DNA of 38,842 bases from contig UQDG01000022.1 in NCBI GenBank assembly GCA_900539695.1, forward strand, positions 1 to 38,842, written 5' to 3'. Source of the stretch: an uncultured Oscillospiraceae bacterium (GTDB lineage: Bacteria > Bacillota > Clostridia > Oscillospirales > Ruminococcaceae). Below, in pieces: positions 7,549 through 15,276 of this stretch (positions within the stretch are counted from its first letter, which is position 1; each line of letters opens with the position of its first letter). Both the position numbers and the translations under genes were made by a program. Below the pieces are notes generated by a model. It was not told the DNA's origin. It did no database searches and was given only the letters and a program-made list of their open reading frames with translations.

Positions 7549-8796
7549 ATGAAAACCCAGCCGTTAAAAGGTATGCGCGACCTGCTGCCCCGTGAGCAGG
7601 CCCTGCGCGATTATATCCAGGGCCAGATCCTGGCCACCTACCGTGCCGCAGGCTTCCAGCGCATCTCCACCCCCATTCTGGAGGACATGGAGAACCTGGA
7701 CAAGAGCGACGGCGGCGACAACCTGAACCTGATTTTCAAGGTCCTCAAGCGCGGCGACAAGCTGGAAGCTGCCCTGCGCAGCGGCGACGAAAAGCAGCTG
7801 ACCGATATGGGCCTGCGCTATGACCTGACCCTGCCCCTCTCCCGCTACTACGCCGCCAACCGCAACGAGCTGCCCAGCCCGTTCAAAGTCATCCAGACCG
7901 ACCGCGTCTACCGCGCCGAGCGCCCCCAGAAGGGCCGTCTGCGGGAGTTCGTCCAGTGTGACATTGACATTTTGGGCGATTCTTCCCCCAACGCCGAGGT
8001 CGAGCTGATCGACGTGACCGCCCGCGCCCTGCTGAAGATCGGCTTCACCGGCTTTACCGTCAACATCAACGACCGCCGTATCCTGCGCGCCATGCTGCAG
8101 AAGATGGGCTTTGCCGAGGAGCAGCTGGATTCCGTCTGCATCAGCTTTGACAAGATGGACAAGATCGGCTCCGAGGGCGTGAAGAACGAGCTGACCGAGA
8201 AGGGCTTTGCCGCCGAGGCCGTCACTGCGCTGGACGACTTCCTGCGCGCGGGCGATTTCAGTCTGGACACCGTCGCCGCCAAGGTGGACGATGAGGCCCT
8301 GACCGCCGACCTGCGCTATGTGATCGCCACCAGCGAAAAGATTGCCAACGGCCGGTACGGCATCGCCTACGCCCCCAGCCTGGTGCGCGGCCAGGGCTAC
8401 TACACCGGCATGGTGTTCGAGGTCACCTGCCCGCAGTTCAGTGGCGCGGTGGCCGGCGGCGGCCGGTACGACAACATGGTGGGCAAGTTCATCGGCCAGC
8501 AGGTGCCCGCCGTGGGCTTCTCCATCGGTTTTGAGCGTGTCTGCGGCATTTTGCTGGAGCAGGGCTACCAGATCCCCGGTGCCAAGCCGCACCTGGCGCT
8601 GCTCTACCTGAAAGACGCCGACTTTGCCGCCGTGCTGGCCAAGGCCGAGACCCTGCGTGCCGACTATGATGTGACCGTGCTGCCCCAGGCCAAGAAGCTA
8701 GGCAAGCAGTTCGGCACGCTGGAAGCCGCCGGCTACAACGCCGTTGCCTTTGCCGACAACGATGACATCAAAGTTCTTGGGCAGAAAGCCGAATAA
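7549..8796 (+). CDS. hisS: Histidyl-tRNA synthetase (HisRS-type; HisZ considered)
   Basis: A 415-residue class II synthetase that charges tRNA-His. Motif 2 is RVYRAERPQKGRLREFVQCDIDILG, the histidine-binding motif is LVRGQGYYTGMVFEV, and motif 3 is VGFSIGFERV. The N-terminal KGMRDLLP block is typical. Two features differ from textbook HisRS. The second motif has RGQGYYTG where RGLDYYTG is usual. The C-terminal anticodon-binding domain (from about residue 345, HLALLYLKDADFAAVLAKAETLRADYDVTV) is short and ends soon after the KKLGKQFGTLEAAGYNAVAF segment. HisZ, the regulatory subunit of ATP phosphoribosyltransferase, lacks that domain and no his genes are nearby, so HisRS is preferred. The start has an AAGGAG site. 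Confidence 0.82.
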   Translation: MKTQPLKGMRDLLPREQALRDYIQGQILATYRAAGFQRISTPILEDMENLDKSDGGDNLNLIFKVLKRGDKLEAALRSGDEKQLTDMGLRYDLTLPLSRYYAANRNELPSPFKVIQTDRVYRAERPQKGRLREFVQCDIDILGDSSPNAEVELIDVTARALLKIGFTGFTVNINDRRILRAMLQKMGFAEEQLDSVCISFDKMDKIGSEGVKNELTEKGFAAEAVTALDDFLRAGDFSLDTVAAKVDDEALTADLRYVIATSEKIANGRYGIAYAPSLVRGQGYYTGMVFEVTCPQFSGAVAGGGRYDNMVGKFIGQQVPAVGFSIGFERVCGILLEQGYQIPGAKPHLALLYLKDADFAAVLAKAETLRADYDVTVLPQAKKLGKQFGTLEAAGYNAVAFADNDDIKVLGQKAE

Positions 8797-8810
8797 TCAC
8801 CTGTAAATTT

Positions 8811-8848
8811 GTGGGAAGTACCAAAAATCATGGCACTTCCCACTTTTT
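8811..8848 (+). terminator. Terminator of hisS
   Basis: GTGGGAAGT (8811-8819) pairs with ACTTCCCAC (8835-8843), followed by TTTTT, starting 14 bases after the hisS stop. Confidence 0.85.
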
Positions 8849-8943
8849 GTAAATGCGCACGTAACATTTCAGCCCCGATGTCGTGTTTAGGGGTGAGAGG
8901 ACGCAACACGGCTGAATCCGTGAAAAAGAAAGGAGCATCCCCC

Positions 8944-9894
8944 ATGAAAAAACATTTCCGCGTATCCACTGCCCTGCTGGCGGCTGTATTGCTGGCAGGC
9001 TGCGGCAGCATCAGCAGTAAGGACGGCGGCTATTACGCCACCGAATCCCCCAGCGCAGAGGGCGCCTACGATACCGCCGCCGGGGCAGCCAAAAGCAGCA
9101 TCGTGCCCGAGGAGCTGCCCGATTCCACCGACGAGACCGCGCAGAAAATCATTTACAACGCCGACATCAACATGGAATCCACCGATTTCGACGCCGCGCG
9201 GGACACCCTGCTGGCGGCGGTGGACGATTGCGGCGCGTGGATGGAATACTCCAGCCTGAGCGGCGACGCGAAGGACCACGACCGCTACGCCTACTACACG
9301 GTGCGGGTGCCGGTGGAAAACTACCGCACGTTTTTGGCCGCCGTGGGCGAGGCGGGCAGTGTGCTGGACCTCAGCGAGACCGCCGAGAACATCACCAGCA
9401 GCTACATTGATGTGCAGGCCCGGCTGAGTGCGCTGGAGGCCCAGCGCGAGCGGCTGAACGCCCTGGCCGACCAGGCCGAGACCACCGCCGACCTGCTGGA
9501 GATCGAGAGCCAGCTTTCCGACGTGCAGTACCAGCTGGAAAACTACACCCGACAGCTGAAAAACATGGACCAGCAGGTCAGCTATTCCACCGTGGACATC
9601 CGCTTAAGCGAGGTTGCCACCCTGACCCCCACCGGCACCACCTTTGGTGAGCGCGTGGCCGATGCCTTTGCGGGCGGCTGGCACGGCTTTGTGGCGTTCC
9701 TGCAGGGGTTTGTGCTGGCGGTTATTTACCTGTGGCCGGTGCTGGTGGTGGTTGGCATCATCGTGGCTTTAGCCGTCACCCTGACGAAGCGCCGCCGCAA
9801 GAATCATCCCAAACCGGTGAAACCGGCAGCGCCTGCAAAGCCCGCAGAGTACACCCCGCAATCGACCAACGACGAACCGAAACCCAAATATTAA
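8944..9894 (+). CDS. DUF4349 lipoprotein with C-terminal transmembrane helix
   Basis: A 316-residue lipoprotein. The start is placed at 8944 (MKKHFRVST) because an AAAGGAG site lies 8 bases upstream and a lipobox LLAGC puts the lipidated cysteine at residue 20. Residues 65-225 match the DUF4349 pattern: a ferredoxin-like part with YTVRVPVENYRTFLAAV, then SSYIDVQARLSALEAQRERL leading into a helical coiled coil (about 155-212) with LLEIESQLSDVQYQLENY. A transmembrane helix at about 255-280 is followed by a basic, Pro/Ala/Lys-rich tail. Function is unknown; proteins of this type sit at the membrane with the DUF4349 part outside. It lies behind hisS but the hisS terminator separates them; I found no convincing promoter. 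Confidence 0.82.
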   Translation: MKKHFRVSTALLAAVLLAGCGSISSKDGGYYATESPSAEGAYDTAAGAAKSSIVPEELPDSTDETAQKIIYNADINMESTDFDAARDTLLAAVDDCGAWMEYSSLSGDAKDHDRYAYYTVRVPVENYRTFLAAVGEAGSVLDLSETAENITSSYIDVQARLSALEAQRERLNALADQAETTADLLEIESQLSDVQYQLENYTRQLKNMDQQVSYSTVDIRLSEVATLTPTGTTFGERVADAFAGGWHGFVAFLQGFVLAVIYLWPVLVVVGIIVALAVTLTKRRRKNHPKPVKPAAPAKPAEYTPQSTNDEPKPKY

Positions 9895-9915
9895 CGTATA
9901 AAGGTTCCACATTAC

Positions 9916-9944
9916 TGTGGGGGCGAACATTGTTCGCCCCTACA
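9916..9944. repeat. Short TGTAGGGGCG-type inverted repeat
   Basis: TGTGGGGGCGAACA (9916-9929) pairs with TGTTCGCCCCTACA (9931-9944). The ends match those of the larger palindromic elements at 28165 and 36382, so this may be a minimal or decayed member. Confidence 0.7.
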
Positions 9945-9985
9945 TGCTCTACTCGATAAAGGCATCCTTTTTATCCATTACATAA

Positions 9986-10018
9986 AAGCGGCTCCCCACT
10001 ACGCATGGGGAGCCGCTT
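9986..10018. terminator. Bidirectional terminator between the DUF4349 gene and aspS
   Basis: A perfect 13-bp stem: AAGCGGCTCCCCA (9986-9998) with TGGGGAGCCGCTT (10006-10018). It sits between two convergent genes, 12 bases from the aspS stop, with A/T-rich sequence on both sides. Confidence 0.85.
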
Positions 10019-10029
10019 CTATTATACTA

Positions 10030-11811
10030 TCAATCCTTCAGCGTCAGGGCGATGTTCAGATCCTTAAGCTGCTGGGCGTCGACCACGTCGGGGGCGCCGC
10101 TCATCGGCTCGCCGGCGTTCTGCACCTTCGGGAAGGCGATGACGTCACGGATGGAGTCCTTCTTCAGCATCAGCATGACCATGCGGTCCAGGCCGTAGGC
10201 CATACCACCATGCGGAGGCGCACCGAACTTGTAGGCATCCATCAGGAAGCCGAAGCTCTCGCGGGCTTTCTCCTCGGTAAAGCCGAGGGCATGGAACATA
10301 CGATCCTGCAGGGCGGGGTCGTTGATACGCATCGAGCCGCCGCCCATCTCAACACCGTTCAGCACAATGTCGTAGGCCACAGCGTGGCAGGCACCGGGGT
10401 CGCTCTCCACCTTGTCCAGGTCCTCGGCCTTGGGCAGGGTGAACGGATGGTGCATGGCCATCCAGCGGCCTTCCTGCTCGCTGTACTCAAACAGCGGGAA
10501 GTCCACGACCCACAGGAAGTTGAACTTGTCGGGGTCGATCAGGCCGTGCTTGCGGGCGATGTCCAGGCGGACCTGGCCCAGGGCGGTGCAGGCCTTGACC
10601 CAATCGGTGTCGCTGACCAGCAGCAGCACGTCGCCGGTCTCGGCGTTCAGGGCGGCGTACAGGGCGGTCTTCTCGGCATCGGTCAGGAACTTCTCGAAGC
10701 TGGAGGAAGTGCCATCGGCGGTCAGGCGGCTGTAAGCCAGGCCCTTGGCACCGTAGGTCTTGGCGACCTCGCCCAGCTTGTCAATATTCTTGCGGGACAG
10801 CTTGTCGGCCAGGCCCTTGGCGTTGATGGCGCGGATGGTACCGCCAGCTTCCAGCACAGCGGCAAAGGGCTTGAACTCGGTGCCCTTGAACACCTCGGTC
10901 ACGTCCTGGATCTCCAGGCCAAAGCGGGTATCCGGCTTATCGGAGCCGAAGCGGCCCATGGCCTCGTCCCAGGGCATGCGGACGAAGGGGGTCTGCACGT
11001 CGATGTTCAGCATCTCTTTCCACAGGCGCTTGATCAGACCCTCGTTGATGGTCATGATGTCGTCCTCGGAGACGAAGCTCATCTCCTCGTCCACCTGGGT
11101 GAACTCGGGCTGGCGGTCAGCGCGCAGGTCCTCGTCGCGGTAGCAGCGGGCGATCTGGAAGTAGCGGTCGAAGCCGGACAGCATCAGGATCTGCTTGTAA
11201 AGCTGCGGGCTCTGGGGCAGGGCGTAGAAGTGACCGGGCTGCACACGGCTGGGCACCAGATAGTCACGGGCACCCTCCGGGGTAGACTTGATGAGGGTCG
11301 GGGTCTCGATCTCGCAGAAGTGATTCTCGCAGAAATAATTGCGGATGATCTGCATGATCTTGCTGCGCAGCACGATCGGCTCATGCATCGAGGGGCGACG
11401 CAGGTCCAGGTAGCGGTAGCGCAGGCGCAGGTCATCGTTGACGTTGATCTCATCGCGCAGCTCAAACGGCGTGGTCTGGGCCTCGCTCAGGATACGCAGT
11501 TCGCTGACGTACAGTTCCACATCACCGGTGGCGATCTTGTCGGTCTTGGCGGCGCGCTCACGCAGTTTGCCGCGGCAGATCACCACGTATTCACTTTTCA
11601 GGCTTTCGGCTTTGGCGAAAACGTCTTTTGGCGTATCCTCGTCAAAAACCAGCTGCAGGATGCCGGTGGTATCGCGCAGATCGGCAAAGATGATGCCGCC
11701 CTTATCGCGGGCACGGGCGATCGAACCGCAGACGGTCATCTCCTGCCCGGCATTGGCCAGGCTGACCTCGCCGCAGTAATTGGTACGGCGCAGGGTCCCC
11801 ATCGTTTCCAT
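10030..11811 (-). CDS. aspS: Aspartyl-tRNA synthetase, bacterial type
   Basis: A 593-residue class IIb synthetase that charges tRNA-Asp. The N-terminal OB-fold anticodon-binding domain spans about 1-110 (GSIARARDKGGIIFADLRDTTG). The catalytic core has FRDEDLRADRQPEFTQ-type motif 2 (here YRDEDLRADRQPEFTQVDEEM, near 220-240) and motif 3 GGMAYGLDRMVMLM near the C-terminus. The extra bacterial GAD insertion lies between about 290 and 420. Length is normal for the bacterial enzyme (about 590). The protein is intact, with a consensus-like promoter upstream and a terminator downstream. Whether it is discriminating or also charges tRNA-Asn depends on gatCAB and asnS, which are not in the window. Confidence 0.96.
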   Translation of the reverse strand: METMGTLRRTNYCGEVSLANAGQEMTVCGSIARARDKGGIIFADLRDTTGILQLVFDEDTPKDVFAKAESLKSEYVVICRGKLRERAAKTDKIATGDVELYVSELRILSEAQTTPFELRDEINVNDDLRLRYRYLDLRRPSMHEPIVLRSKIMQIIRNYFCENHFCEIETPTLIKSTPEGARDYLVPSRVQPGHFYALPQSPQLYKQILMLSGFDRYFQIARCYRDEDLRADRQPEFTQVDEEMSFVSEDDIMTINEGLIKRLWKEMLNIDVQTPFVRMPWDEAMGRFGSDKPDTRFGLEIQDVTEVFKGTEFKPFAAVLEAGGTIRAINAKGLADKLSRKNIDKLGEVAKTYGAKGLAYSRLTADGTSSSFEKFLTDAEKTALYAALNAETGDVLLLVSDTDWVKACTALGQVRLDIARKHGLIDPDKFNFLWVVDFPLFEYSEQEGRWMAMHHPFTLPKAEDLDKVESDPGACHAVAYDIVLNGVEMGGGSMRINDPALQDRMFHALGFTEEKARESFGFLMDAYKFGAPPHGGMAYGLDRMVMLMLKKDSIRDVIAFPKVQNAGEPMSGAPDVVDAQQLKDLNIALTLKD

Positions 11812-11879
11812 AGTTCCAGTCCCCTTTACATTATCAGGCAGCGCGCCGGGGCGGGCCGCCGTATTCTTTCAGACATATT

Positions 11880-11908
11880 ATTATACCGCGCCCCGCCGCA
11901 TTTGGCAA
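11880..11908 (-). promoter_or_regulatory. Promoter of aspS
   Basis: Minus-strand TTGCCA (11903-11908), 17-bp spacer, TATAAT (11880-11885), about 70 bp before the aspS start. Confidence 0.75.
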
Positions 11909-11941
11909 GAGGGGTACACCGAGATTTACCTGATAAGACAA

Positions 11942-11977
11942 AAAACCGCTTGAAGCGTAATGCTTCAAGCGGTTTTT
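11942..11977 (-). terminator. Terminator of the tRNA-Lys gene
   Basis: AAAACCGCTTGAAGC pairs with GCTTCAAGCGGTTTT over 15-16 bp with a 5-base loop. It begins at the encoded CCA end of the tRNA and carries T tracts on both sides. Confidence 0.9.
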
Positions 11978-12052
11978 GGTGCGCCCGCAGGAACTCGAAT
12001 CCTGGACCCTCTGATTAAAAGTCAGATGCTCTACCAACTGAGCTACGGGCAC
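11977..12052 (-). tRNA. tRNA-Lys (anticodon UUU), CCA encoded
   Basis: Read on the minus strand, the acceptor stem GTGCCCG pairs with CGGGCGC (one G-U pair). The D-arm has GTAGCTCAGTTGGTAGAGC. The anticodon stem TCTGA/TCAGA encloses the loop CTTTTAA, giving anticodon TTT. The T-arm contains GGTTCGAGTCC-like sequence (here AGGATTCGAGTTCCT). The discriminator base A and CCA are encoded in the DNA. It has a consensus promoter and an immediate terminator, so it is a single-gene unit. Confidence 0.96.
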
Positions 12053-12080
12053 ATCTATCTTGCTGTTTCACAGCCCTAAT

Positions 12081-12109
12081 AGTATAGCAGGTGCGGCGGG
12101 GCTTGTCAA
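12081..12109 (-). promoter_or_regulatory. Promoter of tRNA-Lys
   Basis: Minus-strand TTGACA (12104-12109), 17-bp spacer, TATACT (12081-12086), about 28 bp before the mature tRNA 5' end. Confidence 0.9.
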
Positions 12110-12141
12110 TATCTGGCGGCAATTTTTTTGCCGTAGCATAC

Positions 12142-12171
12142 AAAAAAGCCCGCAGCGCAGCGGCCACGGGC
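12142..12171 (-). terminator. Terminator of the HU gene
   Basis: GCCCG (12148-12152) pairs with CGGGC (12167-12171), with GC-rich sequence between. On the minus strand TTTTTT (12142-12147) follows. The stem is short but the placement is right. Confidence 0.65.
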
Positions 12172-12197
12172 ATTAAAACCTATATTAGGGGGCAGGA

Positions 12198-12473
12198 TTA
12201 CTGACCAACCTTCTCCTTCAGACGGCCGCTGGCCTTGAAGCCGGGGATGGCGGTGGGCTCCAGCTTGCTGGTGACCTTGGTCTTGGGGTTGGTGAAGTTC
12301 TTGGTCTGGCGCTCACGCATCTCGAAACGGCCGAAGCCTGCGATAGTGACTTTGTCACCGCTCTTGAGCACGTCACCGATGGTGCCGAAGATGCCGTCCA
12401 TGACCTTCTCGACTTCTGCGCTGGTCATATTGGTGTCGTTGGCAACCTTGGTAATCAACTGAGATCTAGTCAT
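12198..12473 (-). CDS. hup: HU family DNA-binding protein
   Basis: A 91-residue histone-like protein that bends and compacts DNA as a dimer. The N-terminus MTRSQLITKVANDTNMTSAEVEKVMDGIF is the helical dimerisation part. GDKVTIAGFGRFEMRERQTKNFTNPKTK holds the conserved GFGxFxxRxR strand and the DNA-binding arm, although the canonical arm tip RNP is not exact here (FTNPKT). Length is typical (about 90). The start follows a strong AAAAGGAA-type site, with promoter and terminator on each side. Confidence 0.93.
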   Translation of the reverse strand: MTRSQLITKVANDTNMTSAEVEKVMDGIFGTIGDVLKSGDKVTIAGFGRFEMRERQTKNFTNPKTKVTSKLEPTAIPGFKASGRLKEKVGQ

Positions 12474-12528
12474 AATTCCTTTTACTCCCTATTGTTCAGG
12501 CCAGAGCCTGTTACTATTTACGGGCTTT

Positions 12529-12557
12529 ATTATAGAGAAAATTCCGCGCAGAATCAA
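12529..12557 (-). promoter_or_regulatory. Promoter of hup
   Basis: Minus-strand TTGATT (12552-12557), 17-bp spacer, TATAAT (12529-12534), about 55 bp before the hup start. Confidence 0.75.
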
Positions 12558-12630
12558 GGGTTTTTTCCCAAATCGGTCGAATTTTCTCAAAAATCGGCAA
12601 ATAACATAAAATTTGCTTTGTAAAAGGCCG

Positions 12631-12657
12631 CAAATTTCGTCACATGGCGGAAATTTG
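12631..12657 (-). terminator. Possible weak terminator of the scr operon
   Basis: CAAATTTC (12631-12638) pairs with GAAATTTG (12650-12657), about 50 bases beyond the scrK stop. There is no good T tract, so this is only a candidate. Confidence 0.35.
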
Positions 12658-12704
12658 ACCTGTTACAGCAGTTTATTACCACCAAACGTGCATATTTTGC
12701 GGAC

Positions 12705-13667
12705 TTATACGCCCATCTGGGCCGCCATGGGGTAGCTGGCAATGGCGCCGTAGCGCTGCACGCTCTCGCCGCAATAGCGGTTGGAGAATGCCAGCCACTG
12801 CTCCAGCTGGGCCGGGGCGGCGGAGGGCAGGCTGTCCACGGTTACGCCGTCGCGGCAAAGCTGCCACAGGAAAGACCCGATGAAGCCGTCCCCCGCGCCG
12901 GTAGTGTCCACGGCCTTGACCGGCTTGACGGCGGCAAACCCCTGGGCCGTGCGGGTGTAGGCGTAGGCCCCGGCGCTGCCGCAGGTGTAGACCACCAGCT
13001 GCACATGCCCGGTGAACAGTTTGGGCAGGGCTTTTTCAATATCTGTCGTGCCGGTCAGGAATTCCAGTTCCTCATCGGACACCTTTAAAATATCCGCCTG
13101 GGGCAGGAACTCCCACACGGTGCGGTACAGGGCCTCGCGGTCGGGCCAGAGCGGGAAGCGCAGGTTGGGATCGAAGCTGACCAGCGCCCCAGCCTGGCGG
13201 GCGGCGGCAATGGCAGCCTTGTGGGCCTCCCGCATCGGGCTTTCCACCAGCGACACACTGCAAAAATGCAGGGCAAAGGCGGTGGTGAACAGCGCCGGGT
13301 CCACCTGCTCCGGGCTGTAGAGAAGGTCCGCCGAGGGCTTGCGGTAGAAGCTGAAGGTACGGTTGCCGTCCGCCTGCAGCGAGACAAAGGCCAGCGCGGT
13401 GTTGGCGCGGTCGGTGGTGGCAATGTGGCTCACGTCCACACCCGCCCCGGCCAACTCGGCGGTGATCTTCGCGCCGAAGGGGTCATCCCCCAGTTGGGTC
13501 AGCAGGGCGCTGCGGCCGCCCAGCCGTGCAAAGGCCGCTGCCACATTGGCGGGGGCGCCGCCCACCCGGGGCGCAAAGGAGGAGACCGCACCGAAATCGC
13601 AGCCGGTCTCGGCCGGGATCATATCGATCAGCGCCTCGCCGATCGCATACAAAGTGTCATGAGCCAT
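12705..13667 (-). CDS. scrK: PfkB-family fructokinase of the sucrose operon
   Basis: A 320-residue ribokinase/PfkB kinase that would phosphorylate fructose released from sucrose-6-phosphate to fructose-6-phosphate. PfkB signature 1 is the GGAPANVAAAFARLGG block (36-51). Signature 2 is DTTGAGDGF at 254-262, with Asp260 as the catalytic base and the GAGD anion hole. GEALIDMIP near the N-terminus is typical of bacterial fructokinases. It follows scrB with a 13-base gap, and the context (GH32 enzyme, PTS permease, LacI regulator) fixes the likely substrate. Other PfkB sugar kinases share the fold, so substrate identity rests on the operon. Confidence 0.9.
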   Translation of the reverse strand: MAHDTLYAIGEALIDMIPAETGCDFGAVSSFAPRVGGAPANVAAAFARLGGRSALLTQLGDDPFGAKITAELAGAGVDVSHIATTDRANTALAFVSLQADGNRTFSFYRKPSADLLYSPEQVDPALFTTAFALHFCSVSLVESPMREAHKAAIAAARQAGALVSFDPNLRFPLWPDREALYRTVWEFLPQADILKVSDEELEFLTGTTDIEKALPKLFTGHVQLVVYTCGSAGAYAYTRTAQGFAAVKPVKAVDTTGAGDGFIGSFLWQLCRDGVTVDSLPSAAPAQLEQWLAFSNRYCGESVQRYGAIASYPMAAQMGV

Positions 13668-13680
13668 CGCAAATTTCTCC

Positions 13681-15069
13681 TTACAGCGTGATTTCGTACA
13701 GCGTACCGCAGCAGCCCGTCAGGCACAGGGCTGCTGGGCCGGGGGCCGGGTAATAGCGGGTGGACAGCACCGCTGCACCGTCATTCAGGAACACTTCCAG
13801 CGAGGAGGCGTCCCCCACCACCCGCAGGCGGCGGCAGGGCGCGTTCAGCACTACATGACGGCTGGTGCGGCCATAGGCCATGGCGGCATTGGTAAAGTAG
13901 AGGGTACAGCTGCGTTCGGCTTCGCAATAAGCCAACTGCACGCCGTCAGCCACCGTGAGGGTAAAGTCCCCCGCCGGGGCAGCCAGCAGGTCAAAGCAGG
14001 GTGCGGCGGAAACGGTCTCACCGTCGGGCAGGTCGTGGGCTGCGCCGCGCAGGGCGGCCAGCTCGGCCACGGGGTTCTGCAGCAGGCGGTCGCCGTCGCG
14101 GGTCAGCTGGCGGGGCACCGTCAGGCAGTGCTGCCAGCCAAAGTCGACGGGGTTGGTGTAGTCGGCGTCGGGCATGCCCATCCAGCCAATTTGCACACGG
14201 CGACCGCCGTCGGCAAAGCTTTGGGGAGCGTAGTAGTCAAAGCCGAAGTCCGCGTGGCGGAACTCGCCCAGCGTGCAGGCACCGCGCCAATCGCCATAAA
14301 CCGGGAAGTAGCCGCAGCCGTAGACATTCTGGCACTCGATGCCCTGGGGGGACACGGCCAGGAACCACCGGCCGTCCAGCTCGAACAGGTCCGGGCACTC
14401 CCACATAAAGCCGAAAGGCTCCGGGGTGGTCAGGGTGTTGATGCAGGTCCAGTGGAGCTTGTCGGCGCTCTCCCAGACAAGGACCTCGCCCCTGTCCTCC
14501 ACCGTGCGGGCACCCAGCACCATATAGTAGCGGCCGTCGCAGGCAAACACCTTGGGGTCGCGCACATGGCAGGTCAGACCGGTTGGATAATCCTTATTAT
14601 AAAGCAGGCACTGCTTGCTATCCAGGTGGATGCCGTCCCGGCTGGTGGCCAGGCAGACGTTATGCCCGCGGCCCTGCTTGATGTAGTCATAGTCACCGGG
14701 GTGCTTGACGTTGCCGGTGTAGTACAGGTACATCGTGCCGTCCTCGACGATGGCGGAACCGGAGTAGACACCGTGGCAGTCGAAGGGTTCATCCGGGTAA
14801 AGCATGACGGGCTGGCGCTCCCAGTGCATGAGGTCGCGGCTGGTAACGTGCCCCCAGTGCTTAACGCCGCCGGTCGCATCGAAGGGGCCGTACTGGTAGA
14901 AGACGTGGTAAGTATCGCCGATCCTGCACAGGCCGTTGGGATCATTGAGCCAGCCCACGGTGGGCTGCACATGGAAGCGCTGGCGGTGGGGGTCGCTCTC
15001 GACCCTTTCCGCGCCGAGAGATTCCACCAGCGGAACAAGTTTTTTCAGGTCGCGCTGTAAGGCGTTCAT
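13681..15069 (-). CDS. scrB: Sucrose-6-phosphate hydrolase (GH32)
   Basis: A 462-residue glycoside hydrolase family 32 enzyme that splits sucrose-6-phosphate into glucose-6-phosphate and fructose. The nucleophile motif WLNDPNG is at 40-46 (Asp43), the transition-state motif RDP at 170-172, and the acid/base motif ECPD at 224-227 (Glu224). The five-bladed propeller is followed by a C-terminal beta-sandwich (about 340-462). No signal peptide is present, which fits a cytoplasmic enzyme fed by a PTS. The gene lies between scrA, from which it is separated by palindromic repeat R3, and scrK. Its ATG follows an AAAGGAGCACCCCC sequence. Confidence 0.93.
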   Translation of the reverse strand: MNALQRDLKKLVPLVESLGAERVESDPHRQRFHVQPTVGWLNDPNGLCRIGDTYHVFYQYGPFDATGGVKHWGHVTSRDLMHWERQPVMLYPDEPFDCHGVYSGSAIVEDGTMYLYYTGNVKHPGDYDYIKQGRGHNVCLATSRDGIHLDSKQCLLYNKDYPTGLTCHVRDPKVFACDGRYYMVLGARTVEDRGEVLVWESADKLHWTCINTLTTPEPFGFMWECPDLFELDGRWFLAVSPQGIECQNVYGCGYFPVYGDWRGACTLGEFRHADFGFDYYAPQSFADGGRRVQIGWMGMPDADYTNPVDFGWQHCLTVPRQLTRDGDRLLQNPVAELAALRGAAHDLPDGETVSAAPCFDLLAAPAGDFTLTVADGVQLAYCEAERSCTLYFTNAAMAYGRTSRHVVLNAPCRRLRVVGDASSLEVFLNDGAAVLSTRYYPAPGPAALCLTGCCGTLYEITL

Positions 15070-15094
15070 GGGGGTGCTCCTTTTCTATATAAAA

Positions 15095-15265
15095 GGCTCC
15101 CTCTGTGAGACAGACTCCCCCGATACGGGGGAGGTGGCACGAAGTGCCAGAGGGGAAGCGCTGTCAGCGAAGCTGACTGAGGGAGAGGCAATATCCTTAG
15201 CTGCTGCTAATCGCAGGTTCTCTCCCCCACCGCCTGCCGGCGAAGCCCCCTTCCTGAGGGCGGCC
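15095..15265. repeat. Composite palindromic repeat, GAA-loop family, copy R3
   Basis: About 170 bp between scrA and scrB. Hairpins in series include CTCCCCC-GATA-CGGGGGAG, GGCAC-GAA-GTGCC and GTCAGC-GAA-GCTGAC (15163-15177). The first 90 bases are nearly identical to R4 and to the reverse complement of R2. Lying inside the operon, it may stabilise or partly terminate the scrA message. Confidence 0.85.
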
Positions 15266-15276
15266 TTTCGCTGTTT

